Assembly: GCA_964519355.1 (NCBI GenBank) | Contig: CAZFJW010000004.1 | Location: 1 to 33,609 of the forward strand | Reading direction: 5' to 3' | Source of the DNA: CAZBEA01 sp964519355 | GTDB taxonomy: Bacteria > Patescibacteriota > Microgenomatia > Levybacterales > GWA1-39-11 | DNA: 33,609 nucleotides | Shown here: piece by piece, positions 1 through 6,739 of the stretch | Numbering within the stretch: the first letter of the stretch is position 1 | How the letters are laid out: each line of letters begins with the position of its first letter | The notes under the pieces: generated by a model | The model's input: the letters and a program-made list of their open reading frames with translations, nothing else | Database searches by the model: none | What the model was told of the DNA's origin: nothing | Translations under genes and position numbers: made by a program

Positions 1-2
1 AA

Positions 3-1616
3 GCAGGAATGCCAAAAGATGTATTTGAAAAAGCCAAAAAAGAACTTAAAAAACTTCAACAGACAACTCCGTACAATCCTGAGGCAGGATACATTAGAAA
101 TTATCTGGAATGGCTTGTTGGACTTCCATGGAACAAAAAATCTCAAAGTAATGTAGATCTTAAAAAGGCTGGAAAAATTCTTGATGAAGACCATTATGGT
201 CTGAATAAAGTAAAAGAGCGCGTTATTGAGTATCTGGCAGTCCATAAGTTGTCAGGCAAAATGAAAGGTCCGATTTTATGTTTTTATGGACCTCCGGGTG
301 TTGGAAAGACTTCCATTGGAAAGTCAATTGCCAGGGCTTTGGGCCGCGAATTTGTAAAAGTATCACTTGGTGGTGTTCATGACGAGGCAGAAATTAGAGG
401 TCACAGAAGAACATATGTTGGAGCAATGCCAGGAAGAATCATTCAGGGAATAAAAGATGCAGGAACAACCAACCCGGTCTTCATGCTTGATGAAATTGAC
501 AAAGTAGGATCTGATTTCAGAGGGGATCCATCATCTGCACTTCTTGAAGCTCTTGACCCAGAGCAAAATAACGCATTTGGCGATCACTACCTGGATGTTC
601 CATTCGACCTCTCAGATGCAATGTTCATAACAACTGCAAATATGCTTGACACTATTCCACCAGCACTGCGTGATAGGCTTGAAATTATTGATTTTGCAGG
701 ATATACAGAGGCCGAAAAGTTCCATATCGCAAAAGATTTTCTTCTGCGCAAACAACTCGAAGCTCACGGTCTTAAGGAGTCAAATGTTTCATTTGACGAC
801 GAGGCACTTCATTATATTATTCGACGTTATACAAGAGAAGCTGGGGTTAGAAGTCTTGAGCGTCAGGTCTCTACAATTCTTCGTAAAGTTGCCCGCAAAG
901 TAGCAGAGGGTAAGAAAGAAAAAATTAAAGTTGATGGTAAAAATGTAGCAAAGTTCCTCGGTCCTGAAAAAGTATCAGCATCCATAATCGAGAAAAAAGA
1001 CGAAATTGGAATGTCGACAGGTCTTGCATGGACTCAGGTCGGTGGAGAAATACTCTTTATTGAAGTTGCTATCATGCCTGGAAAAGGAAGACTGACGTTA
1101 ACGGGTCAATTGGGAGATGTGATGAAAGAATCATGCCAGGCAGCGCTTTCTTATGTTAGGGCAAGAGCGAGAAAACTTGGAATTAAAGAAGATTTTGACA
1201 AGATAGATATTCACGTTCATGTTCCAGAGGGCGCAGTTCCAAAAGACGGGCCATCAGCAGGAGGAGCAATAACAACGGCAATTGTTTCAGCACTTACTAA
1301 AATTCCAGTCAATCGAATGGTCGGAATGACAGGAGAAGTAACATTGAGAGGCAGAATTCTTGAGATAGGTGGTGTAAAAGAAAAGGTTCTGGCTGCTCAC
1401 CGTGCAGGACTTCGAATTGTTATTATGCCAAAAGAAAATAGAAAAGACCTTGAAGACGTGCCAAAAGAGGTTATGAAAGAATTACGATTTATATTCGTAT
1501 CTCACATGGACGATGTTCTGAAGAATGCTCTAACTCGTCCCATTCAGGGATTAAAAGAAATAAAAGGTGAACAAGAGTCTTCCATTACAACCCCTCAGCC
1601 TGTTCAGGCAGACTAA
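3..1616 (+). CDS. lon: ATP-dependent Lon protease, 5'-truncated by window edge
   Basis: Lon is a cytosolic AAA+ serine protease that degrades misfolded and regulatory proteins. The frame is open from base 3, and the residues before the Met at base 9 (A-G) match the conserved AGMPK stretch of Lon. That Met is therefore internal, and the N-terminal substrate-recognition domain lies outside the window. Counting from it, Walker A (GPPGVGKTS) is near residues 94-102, Walker B (VFMLDEID) follows, and the sensor/arginine region is DALRDR-like (PALRDRLE). The C-terminal protease domain has the catalytic Ser in PKDGPSAGG at residue 416 and the catalytic Lys in GGVKEK at residue 457, so the Ser-Lys dyad is intact. 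The tail ends in a short Pro/Gln-rich extension. No terminator follows; the promoter of the next gene starts within 10 bases. The identification is secure. Confidence 0.97.
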   Translation, partial: AGMPKDVFEKAKKELKKLQQTTPYNPEAGYIRNYLEWLVGLPWNKKSQSNVDLKKAGKILDEDHYGLNKVKERVIEYLAVHKLSGKMKGPILCFYGPPGVGKTSIGKSIARALGREFVKVSLGGVHDEAEIRGHRRTYVGAMPGRIIQGIKDAGTTNPVFMLDEIDKVGSDFRGDPSSALLEALDPEQNNAFGDHYLDVPFDLSDAMFITTANMLDTIPPALRDRLEIIDFAGYTEAEKFHIAKDFLLRKQLEAHGLKESNVSFDDEALHYIIRRYTREAGVRSLERQVSTILRKVARKVAEGKKEKIKVDGKNVAKFLGPEKVSASIIEKKDEIGMSTGLAWTQVGGEILFIEVAIMPGKGRLTLTGQLGDVMKESCQAALSYVRARARKLGIKEDFDKIDIHVHVPEGAVPKDGPSAGGAITTAIVSALTKIPVNRMVGMTGEVTLRGRILEIGGVKEKVLAAHRAGLRIVIMPKENRKDLEDVPKEVMKELRFIFVSHMDDVLKNALTRPIQGLKEIKGEQESSITTPQPVQAD

Positions 1617-1625
1617 ATTATTTTG

Positions 1626-1654
1626 TTGACGATTTGTTCTTCTGGCTTTATAGT
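1626..1654 (+). promoter_or_regulatory. Sigma70-type promoter for the 1661 gene
   Basis: TTGACG (1626-1631), a 17-base spacer and TATAGT (1649-1654). The expected transcription start falls about 7 bases later, at or next to the GTG at 1661. This supports a leaderless start there. Confidence 0.65.
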
Positions 1655-1660
1655 TGATGT

Positions 1661-2740
1661 GTGGACCAGATGCCCCCTTCGAATAGCAAGAATACCAAGG
1701 TGAAGATAGTAATACTCATACTAGTTGTGTCTGGTTTTATTACAACGTTTGTTACGGGATTTATTCTGGCAAGACTTCTGACTACAGAGCCAAGTGGAGG
1801 AATGATTAGATTTCCTCCAGACAAGAGTGACATTGCAATTCCTATCGCCGAAGACGACAATTCACCCACTGTCCCTCAGGATTCTACAAAATTTATTCCC
1901 GGCAAACATTATTTTGATGACACAATTATTCTTGTATCCAAACAAGACCCATCAATCAATCTAGTCGCAACAGTAACCAGATCAGAACAAGATGGTAGTT
2001 ATACACAAGGAACGCGGGTAAGTTTTTTTGACGGGACTTCTTGGGATCGTAAAACCACATCAGGTAAAACCGAAAGTTCTTCAATAGTCAGCAATGGAAT
2101 TGTCAAAAGCTGGAATGTCAAAATTGATCCAACACGTGTTCTCAAACAAACCGTAGATGGTGAAGTTACAGTTAATAAAAAAACAATTCAATTCACATCA
2201 GGTACTCTTGAAAATGAGATCAGCGTTCGGAGTCTCCCTGGGTATACAAAATTTATGTCTGAAGGATCGGGAACATTATCTCTTGATGGGAAAAGTTACG
2301 ATGCATATGTTCTATATACCAGAATTTATTCTCTGAATGCTTCAGATATACAGTTCTATTCTGAACCTTTGGGTCTTACCACAGACTGGATGATTTTCTG
2401 GGATACTGCAGGAAATTTTTACCATGCTGATGTGACCAATGTTCAAAAACCAACAGATATTTATCAAACGCATCAGCTTGGGATTATGAAAGACGCGCAA
2501 GGTGGTGTCTTAAAGACATTTAATGTCTCGGTTACACGTGATAGTCTGATTCCTCCTAAAGACTACACCATTTCATTCGGGGTACCACTTGGTGTAAAAC
2601 TCAATTTCCAAAGAATTGATCAGCTAAATAAGGCTCCAGATGGATCATTTGACTGGTTTATTGGAAATGTTGACGGTAAGATCGAAAAGAATGGTCAGTT
2701 CACACCGGGCAAGGGACTAATTGAATATATTCACAATTAA
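1661..2740 (+). CDS. Membrane-anchored extracytoplasmic protein of unknown function
   Basis: I do not recognise a family. The 359-residue protein has a short polar N-terminus, one hydrophobic segment at about residues 13-40 (an uncleaved anchor or signal peptide), a Pro/acidic linker to about residue 75, and then a polar, beta-rich region of about 280 residues. The start is taken as GTG 1661 because it sits 6 bases after the -10 box, the spacing seen for many genes here. ATG 1670 is the alternative and removes only three residues. The protein probably sits outside the membrane anchored by its N-terminus. It lies between lon and a small membrane protein on the opposite strand, and their stop codons overlap. 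Nothing in the context indicates a job. Confidence 0.8.
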   Translation: MDQMPPSNSKNTKVKIVILILVVSGFITTFVTGFILARLLTTEPSGGMIRFPPDKSDIAIPIAEDDNSPTVPQDSTKFIPGKHYFDDTIILVSKQDPSINLVATVTRSEQDGSYTQGTRVSFFDGTSWDRKTTSGKTESSSIVSNGIVKSWNVKIDPTRVLKQTVDGEVTVNKKTIQFTSGTLENEISVRSLPGYTKFMSEGSGTLSLDGKSYDAYVLYTRIYSLNASDIQFYSEPLGLTTDWMIFWDTAGNFYHADVTNVQKPTDIYQTHQLGIMKDAQGGVLKTFNVSVTRDSLIPPKDYTISFGVPLGVKLNFQRIDQLNKAPDGSFDWFIGNVDGKIEKNGQFTPGKGLIEYIHN

Positions 2741-3030
2741 AAAAGAGGACGTTCAGGGTTTTCCAATTTTAAAAAGATCGCCAATATTACGGCAAGAATG
2801 ATCAGCACCCCAATAACTATCGGTATAGATTTTTTAGGTGACGTATGGAACAATTTGCCAGAAAGCGCTCCTATTCCAAGAGCAGGAATGCTAAATCCGC
2901 CGATAATTAGTGCAATAATCTTTATTATCGGGAGGAGAATTATTGCTGGAAGAAAAATAATTGCATGAGCCTTTGGTGCAAGAAAATGCATACTTATTAA
3001 AATAAAGACCACAGAAAGAAGAATTCTCAT
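2737..3030 (-). CDS. Small membrane protein with signal-like N-terminus
   Basis: The 97-residue protein is nearly all hydrophobic. Residues 1-23 look like a signal peptide ending in a possible cleavage site after PKAHA. Two further membrane segments follow at about residues 25-55 and 70-88, with a short basic loop (TSPKKS) between them and a charged tail. There is no recognised family. Its stop overlaps the stop of the convergent upstream gene by 4 bases. Its start is 20 bases from that of the divergent PEP-mobile-domain gene, so the two share a very compact promoter region. The gene is supported by its clean hydrophobic pattern and its own -10 box. Confidence 0.65.
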   Translation of the reverse strand: MRILLSVVFILISMHFLAPKAHAIIFLPAIILLPIIKIIALIIGGFSIPALGIGALSGKLFHTSPKKSIPIVIGVLIILAVILAIFLKLENPERPLF

Positions 3031-3050
3031 ATTATAATTTAGTATACCTT
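3031..3050. promoter_or_regulatory. Compact divergent promoter (two -10 boxes in 20 bp)
   Basis: Only 20 bases separate the two start codons. On the plus strand TATAAT (3033-3038) lies 12 bases before ATG 3051. On the minus strand TATACT (3046 down to 3041) lies 10 bases before ATG 3030. Each -10 box therefore lies in the spacer of the other gene, and neither transcript would have room for a leader. Confidence 0.55.
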
Positions 3051-4346
3051 ATGTCTGACATAAAAAATTACTACTCAGGAGGGCTTGCAGAACTCGTCTC
3101 GCATCCCACACCATCCACATTTTTATTTCTTGAAAAATGGTTCAGCGGAAAAGGCAGTATCGGGCGTGCAATGCGTATCCTGCGTTTGCCTTCCCGCAGG
3201 ACGAGCGAATGCATATTTGATTTAAAGGATGGAGAGCTCTATGTTAATTTAAAAAATGAGGAAAATACTTTATACAAATGGACAATTTTTACATATCAGG
3301 ATCAGGCAAGTATTCACTCTACACCAAGACTTACTATTAATTTTTGGAAACTTCTAAATCCGCTTTGTCTCTACAACACAGTAAGAATTATCATCACGCA
3401 ATCTATATGGATTGCTTATCCACAAAAGACTTTAGAGCATATGGAGAAATTAGTGTTTAAAATTCCACCAGTAACTCCCGGCGCAGATCTTGATATGACA
3501 GATAAAATTTTGAGAAAAAAAGTATGGCCGTCAGTTATTGCAGTCGGAATGGTAAGTGAATTCTTTAGCCAGTATCTTGAAAAAGAATCAAAGGGCTTAT
3601 TCACGAAAATAAACCATTTTATTAGTCAGGAGGTATCCCGTGATGATTGGTTTTTTTCTTCACTTCGTGATCAGGAAAAAGTTAAAAAAAATGAAATGAC
3701 TTTTGATGAATATATTGAAAAGTACGGCATAAGATCTGATCAGGATTATGAGCTGACAAGTCCTAGGTGGCATGAGGTTCCAGAGATAATAAAAGAACGC
3801 ATTCAAAAATCAAACCCTTTCCCGCAAAAGAATGAAGAATTAGGAATTGAGGTGAGTCATAAAATTGATGCACTCATTCATATTTCTATCCGTCTTCAAA
3901 TCCTTCGCTCAGAGGCAAAAAGAAAAACACTTATACATATTGATCGGCTGAGAAGTGAGATGCTAAAAAATTCAGTTACCTCTATGCCTATAGAACCAAA
4001 GACAGAACATAGAACAAAAAAGAGCAAGAAAAACACATTGCCTGGGAATACAGGAACAAGTGTTTCATCAGGGAAAGTTACGGGGAGGGTATTACGGGTG
4101 ATGGATAATTCACAAAAAATTCCTAAAGGTACAATTGGAATCTTCAGTAATGCGAGTACTGAATTTACGATCCAGTTTCCCAAATGTGTTGGTATGATTT
4201 TTTTGAGAGGAGGCCAAACATCACATGGGGCTATAGTTGCGCGTGAATTTGGAATCCCAGCAATTATTGATGAAAAAGCGGAAGGAATTACGGATGGGGC
4301 AGAACTCGAATTGAATGGTGATACAGGCGAGTGGAAAGTTATATAA
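3051..4346 (+). CDS. PEP-utilising enzyme mobile (phosphohistidine) domain protein
   Basis: The C-terminal ~90 residues of this 431-residue protein carry the phosphohistidine swivelling domain of PEP synthase, pyruvate phosphate dikinase and rifampicin phosphotransferase. The signature GGQTSHGAIVAREFGIPAI includes the phospho-acceptor His at residue 392. The middle section has YIEKYGIRSDQDYELTSPRW, resembling the YGHRG...ASPRW region before the His domain in rifampicin phosphotransferase-like proteins. I see no ATP-grasp domain and no PEP-binding TIM barrel, so the protein lacks the partners that normally phosphorylate the His and use it. A Lys-rich linker (about residues 315-335) separates the two parts. 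It may act with separate subunits or serve as a phosphoryl carrier. The next gene starts 9 bases after its stop. Confidence 0.8.
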   Translation: MSDIKNYYSGGLAELVSHPTPSTFLFLEKWFSGKGSIGRAMRILRLPSRRTSECIFDLKDGELYVNLKNEENTLYKWTIFTYQDQASIHSTPRLTINFWKLLNPLCLYNTVRIIITQSIWIAYPQKTLEHMEKLVFKIPPVTPGADLDMTDKILRKKVWPSVIAVGMVSEFFSQYLEKESKGLFTKINHFISQEVSRDDWFFSSLRDQEKVKKNEMTFDEYIEKYGIRSDQDYELTSPRWHEVPEIIKERIQKSNPFPQKNEELGIEVSHKIDALIHISIRLQILRSEAKRKTLIHIDRLRSEMLKNSVTSMPIEPKTEHRTKKSKKNTLPGNTGTSVSSGKVTGRVLRVMDNSQKIPKGTIGIFSNASTEFTIQFPKCVGMIFLRGGQTSHGAIVAREFGIPAIIDEKAEGITDGAELELNGDTGEWKVI

Positions 4347-4347
4347 A
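4342..4347 (+). promoter_or_regulatory. -10 box of the 4356 gene
   Basis: TATAAA overlaps the stop codon of the preceding gene and lies 8 bases before ATG 4356. No clear -35 is visible. Confidence 0.4.
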
Positions 4348-4355
4348 TATAGAAT

Positions 4356-5153
4356 ATGGATAATTCTGAAGTATCAAATCCTAGTCCTGCTGAATTCGTT
4401 AGTCCACAAGGTGAAGTAATAAAACCTTTATATAGAGGTATTTGGGCAGACACAATAAAAGATGGGGATAAAATTCCGGTTGGAGGTCACGCGCTTAGTG
4501 ATACTCTTGATATTTTTATGCAGGTAGATACTGAATGGCTTGACGAAGCCGCTGCAGGTTTTACAAAAGAAAAAGTGGACGCAGCATTTGAAGGAGGAAA
4601 TAATAAAATTTTTGGAGATTGGCTGCGTGAGCATGGTGGAAATTTAAATCCTGAATTATTCCATAATCTTTTCCAAGTTCAAAAAACCATGGAAAGAGTA
4701 TTGAAAGTTAATGATGCAGATTCAGCCCAGCGCACAAGAAGAGATAAATATCTTAATGGCGAAACAGTTCCTAAATTATCTGATTTAGTGGGATCTGCAG
4801 AGTGTGTGGAGAAAGCGGTTGTTGGAAAATTGTTACTCGACAAATTAGGAGTAAGGTCCACTGTAATGTCAGGGGTACATCTTGATGATCCATCTGATGA
4901 TCCAGGTGATCATACATTTTTAGTTCTTGATGAAGCGGGCGCTGATGGATCAATAGTCTTTGACATCGCGCGGCCAAAGGCATCGCTTGATGGATACCCC
5001 CGAATTATGAGAACAAACAATAAAGTTACTTATGAGACTTTCCGTGATGAGAATAATCTTGTCGTTCCAGCACATGATATATACGATGGTAAAGTTTTAA
5101 ATTACGGAGTAGGAAACAGGTATTTAGATCAAGTCTCACAAATCGCTGCATAA
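4356..5153 (+). CDS. Orphan protein with transglutaminase-like Cys-His-Asp pattern
   Basis: I do not recognise a named family for this 265-residue soluble protein. In its C-terminal half the order Cys150 (SAECVEKA), His186 (GDHTFLVL) and Asp203 (VFDIARP) resembles the catalytic triad layout of transglutaminase-like and other papain-fold enzymes. In those, Cys starts a helix, His lies on a strand and Asp on the next strand. The LLLDKLGVRST stretch after the Cys also fits the helix-strand seen after such a Cys. The N-terminal ~130 residues are helical and acidic with no known motif. There is no signal peptide, so it should act in the cytosol. It follows the phosphohistidine-domain gene closely but has its own -10 box. 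The enzyme assignment is inference from motif order only. Confidence 0.7.
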   Translation: MDNSEVSNPSPAEFVSPQGEVIKPLYRGIWADTIKDGDKIPVGGHALSDTLDIFMQVDTEWLDEAAAGFTKEKVDAAFEGGNNKIFGDWLREHGGNLNPELFHNLFQVQKTMERVLKVNDADSAQRTRRDKYLNGETVPKLSDLVGSAECVEKAVVGKLLLDKLGVRSTVMSGVHLDDPSDDPGDHTFLVLDEAGADGSIVFDIARPKASLDGYPRIMRTNNKVTYETFRDENNLVVPAHDIYDGKVLNYGVGNRYLDQVSQIAA

Positions 5154-5274
5154 TGGTCAGCATAGAAACGGAGGTAGCTCGTTGCTATTTTCGAAAATTC
5201 CATTCAATATCTGTTTTGAAAGAAACCTAGTAAAAACAGATTAATATTAAATTAACTCCCTAATATCTTATAGT

Positions 5275-5303
5275 TTGAATCGTGCTATAAATTGTGGTAG
5301 AAT
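5275..5303 (+). promoter_or_regulatory. Sigma70-type promoter upstream of the M50 gene
   Basis: TTGAAT (5275-5280), a 17-base spacer and TAGAAT (5298-5303). Transcription would begin near 5310 and leave an untranslated leader of about 170 bases before the TTG start at 5484. Between the previous stop and this promoter (5154-5274) I see only a 12-base palindrome at 5187-5198. Confidence 0.5.
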
Positions 5304-5391
5304 GCACTCGTAATTACCAAAACATAAATATTTGCTATTTATGAATTGATAATTATTTTTTTGCACCTTTATATTTGCAACACAGTAGCAT

Positions 5392-5449
5392 AATTTGTGG
5401 ACTGTTTTTTATCTGGAAATAATTCTGAATAAAGAGAAGTCCACAAATT
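5392..5449 (+). repeat. 12-bp perfect inverted repeat in the M50 gene leader
   Basis: AATTTGTGGACT (5392-5403) is perfectly complementary to 5438-5449, with 34 bases between. In RNA it would form a hairpin in the long leader, just before the ribosome binding site. It could be a regulatory structure, a protein operator in DNA, or a trace of an insertion. Confidence 0.5.
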
Positions 5450-5483
5450 AAAATGCGCTTGACGCACAAAGGAGAGTAGTAGG

Positions 5484-6245
5484 TTGGACTGGGAGAAGGA
5501 AATCTCAAGGGAAGACCTTAAGGCCTTTTTCGTGCGCATTAAGCGTTCGGTTTGGCTTAAGGTTTTTCTTGCCGCAGCCTCATTCGTTGCATTTGCGATC
5601 ATCACGACGTGGCAACTGTCACTTTTCCTCATTGGAGGAATCGCAATTCACGAATATGGCCACATGTGGGCAATGAAGCGGTATGGTCTGACGAAAGTTA
5701 GATTCCACTTTATCCCGTTCTTGGGCGGAGTGACAATAGGGGAGGGGTTATACCCATCCCACAAGTCAAAAGCCTTAACAGCACTAGCCGGTCCGGTTTT
5801 TGGCCTGGCGCCTGTACCCATTCTGCTCGGCATCTCGTATCTGGTTTCAAGTCCATTCTGGGCTGGAATGGCCAGCATCATCGCTTTCGTTTCATTCGCG
5901 AATCTGTTTCCACTTCTGCCGTTCGACGGCGGCAGGATTGCAGAAGCGATCGCAACAACAGGAAGAAAGAAGATCGAACCGAGAATCAGGGCAGCTTTCT
6001 TTGTGTCTGGTTATGGTCTTGCGATCGTCATGGATCTTGAGACTCTGGCCCTCATCGGGATATTCGGAGCGCTATTCTTAAGGGAAAGCCCAGAGGTGCT
6101 GGCAAAAATTCCAAAGATGACTTCGAAGGAGGCGGTTTTCGTTTCCTTCCTGCATGCAGGAATCTTGCTGGCGTCACTGGCTCTCTGGATGCTCGCTTCA
6201 AGTTTCGATGGGAGTATCGAGATTGCCAGTCGGTACTACCGGTAA
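5484..6245 (+). CDS. Site-2-protease-like M50 metallopeptidase
   Basis: This 253-residue integral membrane protein has HEYGH at residues 56-60, the zinc-binding HExxH within a membrane helix. The FDGGR motif at residues 147-151, preceded by ANLFPLLP, matches the NPDG-type third-ligand motif of M50 proteases. Such enzymes cleave membrane proteins within the bilayer, often in signalling. About six hydrophobic segments are visible, and I see no PDZ domain. The start is TTG 5484, chosen because AGGAG (5471-5475 region) lies about 9 bases upstream, a rare clear Shine-Dalgarno in this window. The gene is visibly GC-richer than its neighbours (32 of 60 G+C at 5881-5940, against 18 of 60 at 4561-4620), which suggests recent acquisition. 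Confidence 0.9.
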   Translation: MDWEKEISREDLKAFFVRIKRSVWLKVFLAAASFVAFAIITTWQLSLFLIGGIAIHEYGHMWAMKRYGLTKVRFHFIPFLGGVTIGEGLYPSHKSKALTALAGPVFGLAPVPILLGISYLVSSPFWAGMASIIAFVSFANLFPLLPFDGGRIAEAIATTGRKKIEPRIRAAFFVSGYGLAIVMDLETLALIGIFGALFLRESPEVLAKIPKMTSKEAVFVSFLHAGILLASLALWMLASSFDGSIEIASRYYR

Positions 6246-6272
6246 TTTCGTGTTGCAGACGCGAGGTGATGA

Positions 6273-6299
6273 GCCCCCTCCTCCGCAAGAGGAGGGGGC
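6273..6299 (+). terminator. Perfect 11-bp GC-rich hairpin after the M50 gene
   Basis: GCCCCCTCCTC (6273-6283), a five-base loop and its perfect complement at 6289-6299. The hairpin is 27 bases after the M50 stop. No T-tract follows, so intrinsic termination is uncertain; it may protect the mRNA 3' end. Confidence 0.45.
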
Positions 6300-6379
6300 A
6301 ACCCACTGCGTTACAAATGAATTATCTCGTAAATAAATTGTTCCATTTGAATCTTTTGAATAAAGAACTGTATCAAACC

Positions 6380-6408
6380 TTGTCCGAAGCTAAGAATTCC
6401 TGTAAAAT
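6380..6408 (+). promoter_or_regulatory. Promoter of tRNA-Glu
   Basis: TTGTCC (6380-6385), a 17-base spacer and TAAAAT (6403-6408). The expected start is near 6415, about 10 bases before the mature tRNA end. Confidence 0.6.
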
Positions 6409-6424
6409 ACCAGATACACCACTT

Positions 6425-6497
6425 GGCCCCATCGTCTAGTGGCCTAGGACATCAGATTCTCATTCTGAGAACCGGGATTCGAATTCCCGTGGGGTCA
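6425..6497 (+). tRNA. tRNA-Glu (anticodon CTC)
   Basis: This is a full cloverleaf of 73 bases. The acceptor is GGCCCCA pairing with TGGGGTC (one G-U) and the discriminator is A. The D arm contains the typical TCGTCTAGTGGCCTAGGACA, and the anticodon stem is TCAGA/TCTGA with loop TTCTCAT, giving anticodon CTC (codon GAG). The T arm CGGGA/TCCCG has loop TTCGAAT. CCA is not encoded. From the start of the anticodon loop onward, the 3' part is repeated at 9827-9870. Confidence 0.95.
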
Positions 6498-6498
6498 C
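6455..6498 (+). repeat. Direct repeat copy 1 (tRNA-Glu 3' part), putative att site
   Basis: These 44 bases, from the anticodon stem/loop to just past the tRNA 3' end, recur at 9827-9870 with a single difference (G at 6474, A at 9846). This is the typical position of an integrase attachment site in a tRNA gene. Confidence 0.7.
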
Positions 6499-6549
6499 TT
6501 GAAGCTATATTTTTGGAAACTTTCAAATCCTCTTAAATTTTGAAGCTAT
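6499..6549 (+). repeat. Short direct repeat beside the tRNA-Glu
   Basis: TTGAAGCTAT occurs at 6499-6508 and again at 6540-6549, each followed by a T-rich run. The pair sits immediately inside the left boundary of the putative cassette, where integrase arm sites would be expected, but chance is possible in such AT-rich DNA. Confidence 0.35.
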
Positions 6550-6585
6550 TTTGGTTCAAACTATTCTTTGGTTATAGACACAATA

Positions 6586-6594
6586 TGATATAAT
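6586..6594 (+). promoter_or_regulatory. Extended -10 promoter of the proB leader
   Basis: TGA followed by TATAAT (6589-6594) makes an extended -10 element, and no strong -35 is seen. The transcript should start near 6601, a few bases before the leader ATG at 6607. Confidence 0.6.
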
Positions 6595-6606
6595 ACCTAT
6601 ATAAAC

Positions 6607-6660
6607 ATGAGATTCTTATCTTTACCAGTACCCGCACAGGACATCCCAACAGGGATGTAA
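6607..6660 (+). CDS. Candidate 17-residue leader peptide with three Pro codons
   Basis: The small frame ATG 6607 to TAA 6658 encodes MRFLSLPVPAQDIPTGM. It begins 12 bases after a good -10 box, like the leaderless genes in this window, and ends just before the 3' strand of a hairpin. Pro codons are at 6625, 6631 and 6646. A ribosome held at the first two would cover 6631-6638, the 5' strand of the first hairpin. The gene downstream encodes the first enzyme of proline synthesis. The reading frame is short and could be chance; its role is inferred from position, codons and structure. Confidence 0.45.
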   Translation: MRFLSLPVPAQDIPTGM

Positions 6661-6728
6661 TTTGTGTGGGAAGCGTAAAGCAATAGATATTTTATTTTGT
6701 AAGCCTCCCACGAAAGGGAGGTTTTTTT
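6631..6728 (+). promoter_or_regulatory. Transcription-attenuator-like leader of proB
   Basis: Stem P1 pairs CCCGCACA (6631-6638) with 6663-6670 (eight pairs, one G-U). Inside it stem P2 pairs ACATCCC (6641-6647) with GGGATGT (6652-6658) around an AACA loop. A terminator hairpin follows at 6704-6721 with seven T. GTGGGA (6666-6671) can instead pair with TCCCAC (6706-6711), and this would destroy both P1 and the terminator. The leader therefore has the two mutually exclusive states of an attenuator or riboswitch: P1 formed means termination, P1 blocked means read-through into proB. I do not recognise a known riboswitch class. Confidence 0.6.
6701..6728 (+). terminator. Intrinsic terminator in the proB leader
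   Basis: CCTCCC (6704-6709), loop ACGAAA and GGGAGG (6716-6721), followed by T7 (6722-6728). The stem can be extended by AAG/TTT pairing. It ends 11 bases before the proB start codon, as expected of a regulated terminator. Confidence 0.8.
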
Positions 6729-6739
6729 GTGGCTAAAAT

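Noticed and set aside
3896..4453. 185-codon minus-strand open frame opposite the PEP-mobile-domain gene
   Set aside because: It lies almost wholly antisense to the well-supported phosphohistidine domain and next gene start, and its product shows no recognisable motif; an open antisense frame is expected by chance.
6710..6721. ACGAAA loop of the proB-leader terminator as a guanidine-II (mini-ykkC) riboswitch
   Set aside because: That class needs two hairpins with ACGR tetraloops; here there is one hairpin with a six-base loop followed by a T-tract, which is a plain terminator.
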